Assembly (NCBI GenBank): GCA_015488875.1
Contig: WFMX01000164.1
Span: 1-5,393, forward strand
Length of the DNA stretch: 5,393 nt
Direction: 5' to 3'
Source: Campylobacterota bacterium
GTDB lineage: Bacteria > Campylobacterota > Campylobacteria > Campylobacterales > Sulfurovaceae
Under the pieces are notes generated by a model that had not been told where the DNA came from, searched no databases, and saw nothing but the letters and a program-made list of their open reading frames with translations. Shown in pieces: positions 5,077-5,393 of the stretch. The position numbers and the translations under genes were made by a program. Position 1 is the first letter of the stretch. Each line of letters begins with the position of its first letter.

Positions 5077-5393
5077 GCCTGCGATATCTACTACTCATAC
5101 CTATCATTCTCCTTTCGCTCTCATCAGTAGAGCTGTCAGCCGAAGAGAGTGGTGCTATGAAGCATCTCGAAGATATCAAAGAGATCATTACGGCAGGATT
5201 GTCATCCAACAAAGATGAAGCCCCATCCAAGCCAAATCAAAAAAGCAACAAAACAAAAAAAAAGAGTAACAAATGGTTAGAGAATAAAAATACTGTAGAT
5301 CTACTATTAAAGAGAAAGAGAGAGTTAGACGAATCTCTAAAAATGAATAATATCTGGTCGAAAATATATAGTAACTACCATACATATCTATAT
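5073..5393 (+). CDS. Putative MscS-family mechanosensitive channel, N-terminal part (partial)
   Basis: An open frame of 107 codons starts with ATG at 5073, overlapping the aroB stop by 4 bp, with GGAG seven bases upstream, and runs off the right edge. Residues 1-23 (MSLRYLLLIPIILLSLSSVE, then LSA) form a clear signal peptide. A mainly helical, Lys/Asn-rich extracytoplasmic stretch follows (about residues 45-70), then a charged helix (KRKRELDE), ending with WSKIYSNYHTYLY at the window edge. No channel domain is within the window. The family call rests on the known aroB-MscS order in Campylobacter and Helicobacter and on the signal peptide plus periplasmic helical lead typical of large MscS homologues. 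It is probably co-transcribed and translationally coupled with aroB. An A9 tract lies within it. Confidence 0.6.
   Translation, partial: MSLRYLLLIPIILLSLSSVELSAEESGAMKHLEDIKEIITAGLSSNKDEAPSKPNQKSNKTKKKSNKWLENKNTVDLLLKRKRELDESLKMNNIWSKIYSNYHTYLY
5255..5263 (+). repeat. A9 homopolymer in the coding region of the putative channel gene
   Basis: Nine consecutive A residues encode lysines (about residues 61-64) in the Lys/Asn-rich linker, with an A6 run nearby at 5239-5244. Loss of one A brings a TAG into frame at 5278-5280, and gain of one A brings a TAA at 5267-5269, so slippage in either direction would stop translation within a few codons. Whether it varies in nature is unknown. Confidence 0.85.

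Noticed and set aside
1..5393. CRISPR array, tRNA, rRNA, toxin-antitoxin or transposase genes
   Set aside because: No regularly spaced repeats, cloverleaf, rRNA sequence, small paired genes or transposase motifs seen on either strand.

Overview
The window looks like chromosomal DNA from a member of the Campylobacterota (Epsilonproteobacteria), probably a free-living Sulfurimonas- or Sulfurovum-like lineage. The evidence is a moderately AT-rich sequence, heavy use of ATA (Ile), CTA (Leu) and AGA (Arg) codons, an AT-rich promoter with GATAAAAT ahead of aroB, and a gene pair known from Campylobacter and Helicobacter: aroB followed by a putative MscS-type channel gene. The genus is an inference from style and synteny. 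I cannot fix it from the sequence alone.

Layout. At the left edge (1-43, minus strand) is the first 14 codons of an unidentified gene, with its own ribosome binding site and promoter. Positions 44-220 are intergenic. They hold that promoter, an unexplained GC-richer patch, a 24-bp palindrome that is part of three alternating half-sites, and a probable terminator. Positions 221-3790 hold a tightly packed minus-strand operon of three Bat (aerotolerance-type) genes: batA (one von Willebrand A domain), a batB/batC fusion (von Willebrand A domain plus periplasmic TPRs and a charged tail), and batD. Positions 3791-4023 separate this operon from the divergent aroB. This spacer contains both back-to-back promoters and a 69-bp imperfect palindrome resembling a REP/MITE element, which would lie inside the batA leader RNA. 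From 4024 on the plus strand comes complete aroB (3-dehydroquinate synthase). It overlaps by ATGA the start of a secreted or membrane protein that runs off the right edge, probably an MscS-family channel.

How the genes work together. BatA, BatB/C and BatD are predicted to form an inner-membrane assembly with most of its mass in the periplasm: two MIDAS-bearing von Willebrand A domains, a TPR scaffold and a BatD partner. In other bacteria such clusters usually also encode a MoxR AAA+ ATPase and a DUF58 protein. Neither is next to batA here, because the operon starts at its own promoter directly across from aroB. aroB is a shikimate-pathway housekeeping gene and is functionally unrelated.

I found no CRISPR array, tRNA, rRNA, transposase gene or defence island. 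The core genes are ordinary. The least explained parts are the palindromic element in the bat leader, the half-site cluster downstream of batD, and an A9 tract in the coding region of the last gene.
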